Source of the DNA: VGWB01 sp964480945
Lineage (GTDB): Bacteria; Bacteroidota; Ignavibacteria; UBA10030
Assembly (NCBI GenBank): GCA_964480945.1
Contig: CAYZRX010000064.1
Span: forward strand, 1-22,946
Direction: 5' to 3'
Length of the DNA stretch: 22,946 nt
The position numbers were made by a program, and so were the translations under genes. This document shows, in pieces, positions 22,942 to 22,946 of the stretch; the stretch's first letter is position 1; every line of letters starts with the position of its first letter. Below the pieces are notes generated by a model. It was given only the letters and a program-made list of their open reading frames with translations. It made no database searches and was not told the origin of the DNA.

Positions 22942-22946
22942 TCGGC

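Larger units (their letters stand above)
22051..22946. other. Gene-free region: plain until ~22440, then a cluster of palindromes
   Basis: No frame here looks like a gene; the longest (91 codons, minus, 22434-22709) runs through palindromic repeats. Between 22051 and 22440 I see no tRNA, terminator or strong promoter, only an 11-base inverted repeat (CTCACCGATTC 22051-22061 and its complement 22189-22199) whose left arm overlaps the ribosome site of the preceding gene, and a GAAGTGC direct repeat near 22219 and 22247. From ~22450 to the window end palindromes are packed close together. Confidence 0.7.

Noticed and set aside
22452..22946. CRISPR array
   Set aside because: The repeats are hairpins of different sequence, not identical direct repeats with regular spacers, and no cas gene is near.

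Overview
The window looks like a piece of chromosome from a moderately GC-rich Gram-negative bacterium of the Bacteroidota/Ignavibacteria/Chlorobi (FCB) side of the tree. Four points support this: a secreted protein ending in a type IX secretion (T9SS, Por) sorting domain with the NYPNPFNP start motif, a PorV/PorQ-like outer-membrane barrel, two lipoproteins with clear lipoboxes, and a periplasmic amidase. Several genes have good Shine-Dalgarno sites (AGGAGG, GGGGAG), which fits Ignavibacteria- or Chlorobi-like lineages better than typical Bacteroidia. No rRNA, tRNA, CRISPR array, transposase or phage gene was found. The taxonomic placement is inference.

Layout. 1-3335 (minus): a >1111-residue secreted LTD/OB/FN3/phospholipase D protein with a T9SS tail, cut by the window edge only at its last residues. 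3441-9193 (plus): seven co-directional genes. The first three (mutT-, mutY- and ogg2-like) overlap by 1-4 bases and together form an oxidised-guanine (GO) defence operon. They are followed by a saccharopine/lysine-6-dehydrogenase family enzyme, a one-TM unknown, yajQ and an AmiC-type amidase. 9287-11812 (minus): an Nramp Mn/Fe transporter fused to a universal-stress domain, preceded by a MntR-like DtxR-family regulator with a palindromic operator in front. 12060-13181 (plus): a soluble receiver-histidine kinase hybrid. 13218-17028 (minus): ABC ATPase, ABC-2 permease, POT-type peptide transporter and LolA-like lipoprotein. 17197-20978 (minus): lipoprotein, barrel-Ig-transglutaminase fusion and FecR-domain protein, closed by a hairpin terminator. 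21202-22050 (minus): an unrecognised 282-residue protein.

22051-22946 has no credible gene. From about 22450 onward it is packed with short palindromes, including three related double-hairpin elements whose two triloops are complementary to each other, with a compensatory stem change between two copies.

The points most worth following are: (1) the compact MutT-MutY-Ogg2 operon, in which MutY lacks the usual 8-oxoG-reading C-terminal domain; (2) the barrel-transglutaminase fusion in an envelope operon; (3) the Nramp-USP fusion under its own MntR-like operator; (4) the palindromic element family at the right end. I do not see a defence island or a clearly new multi-gene system. The novelty here lies in domain fusions and repeats.
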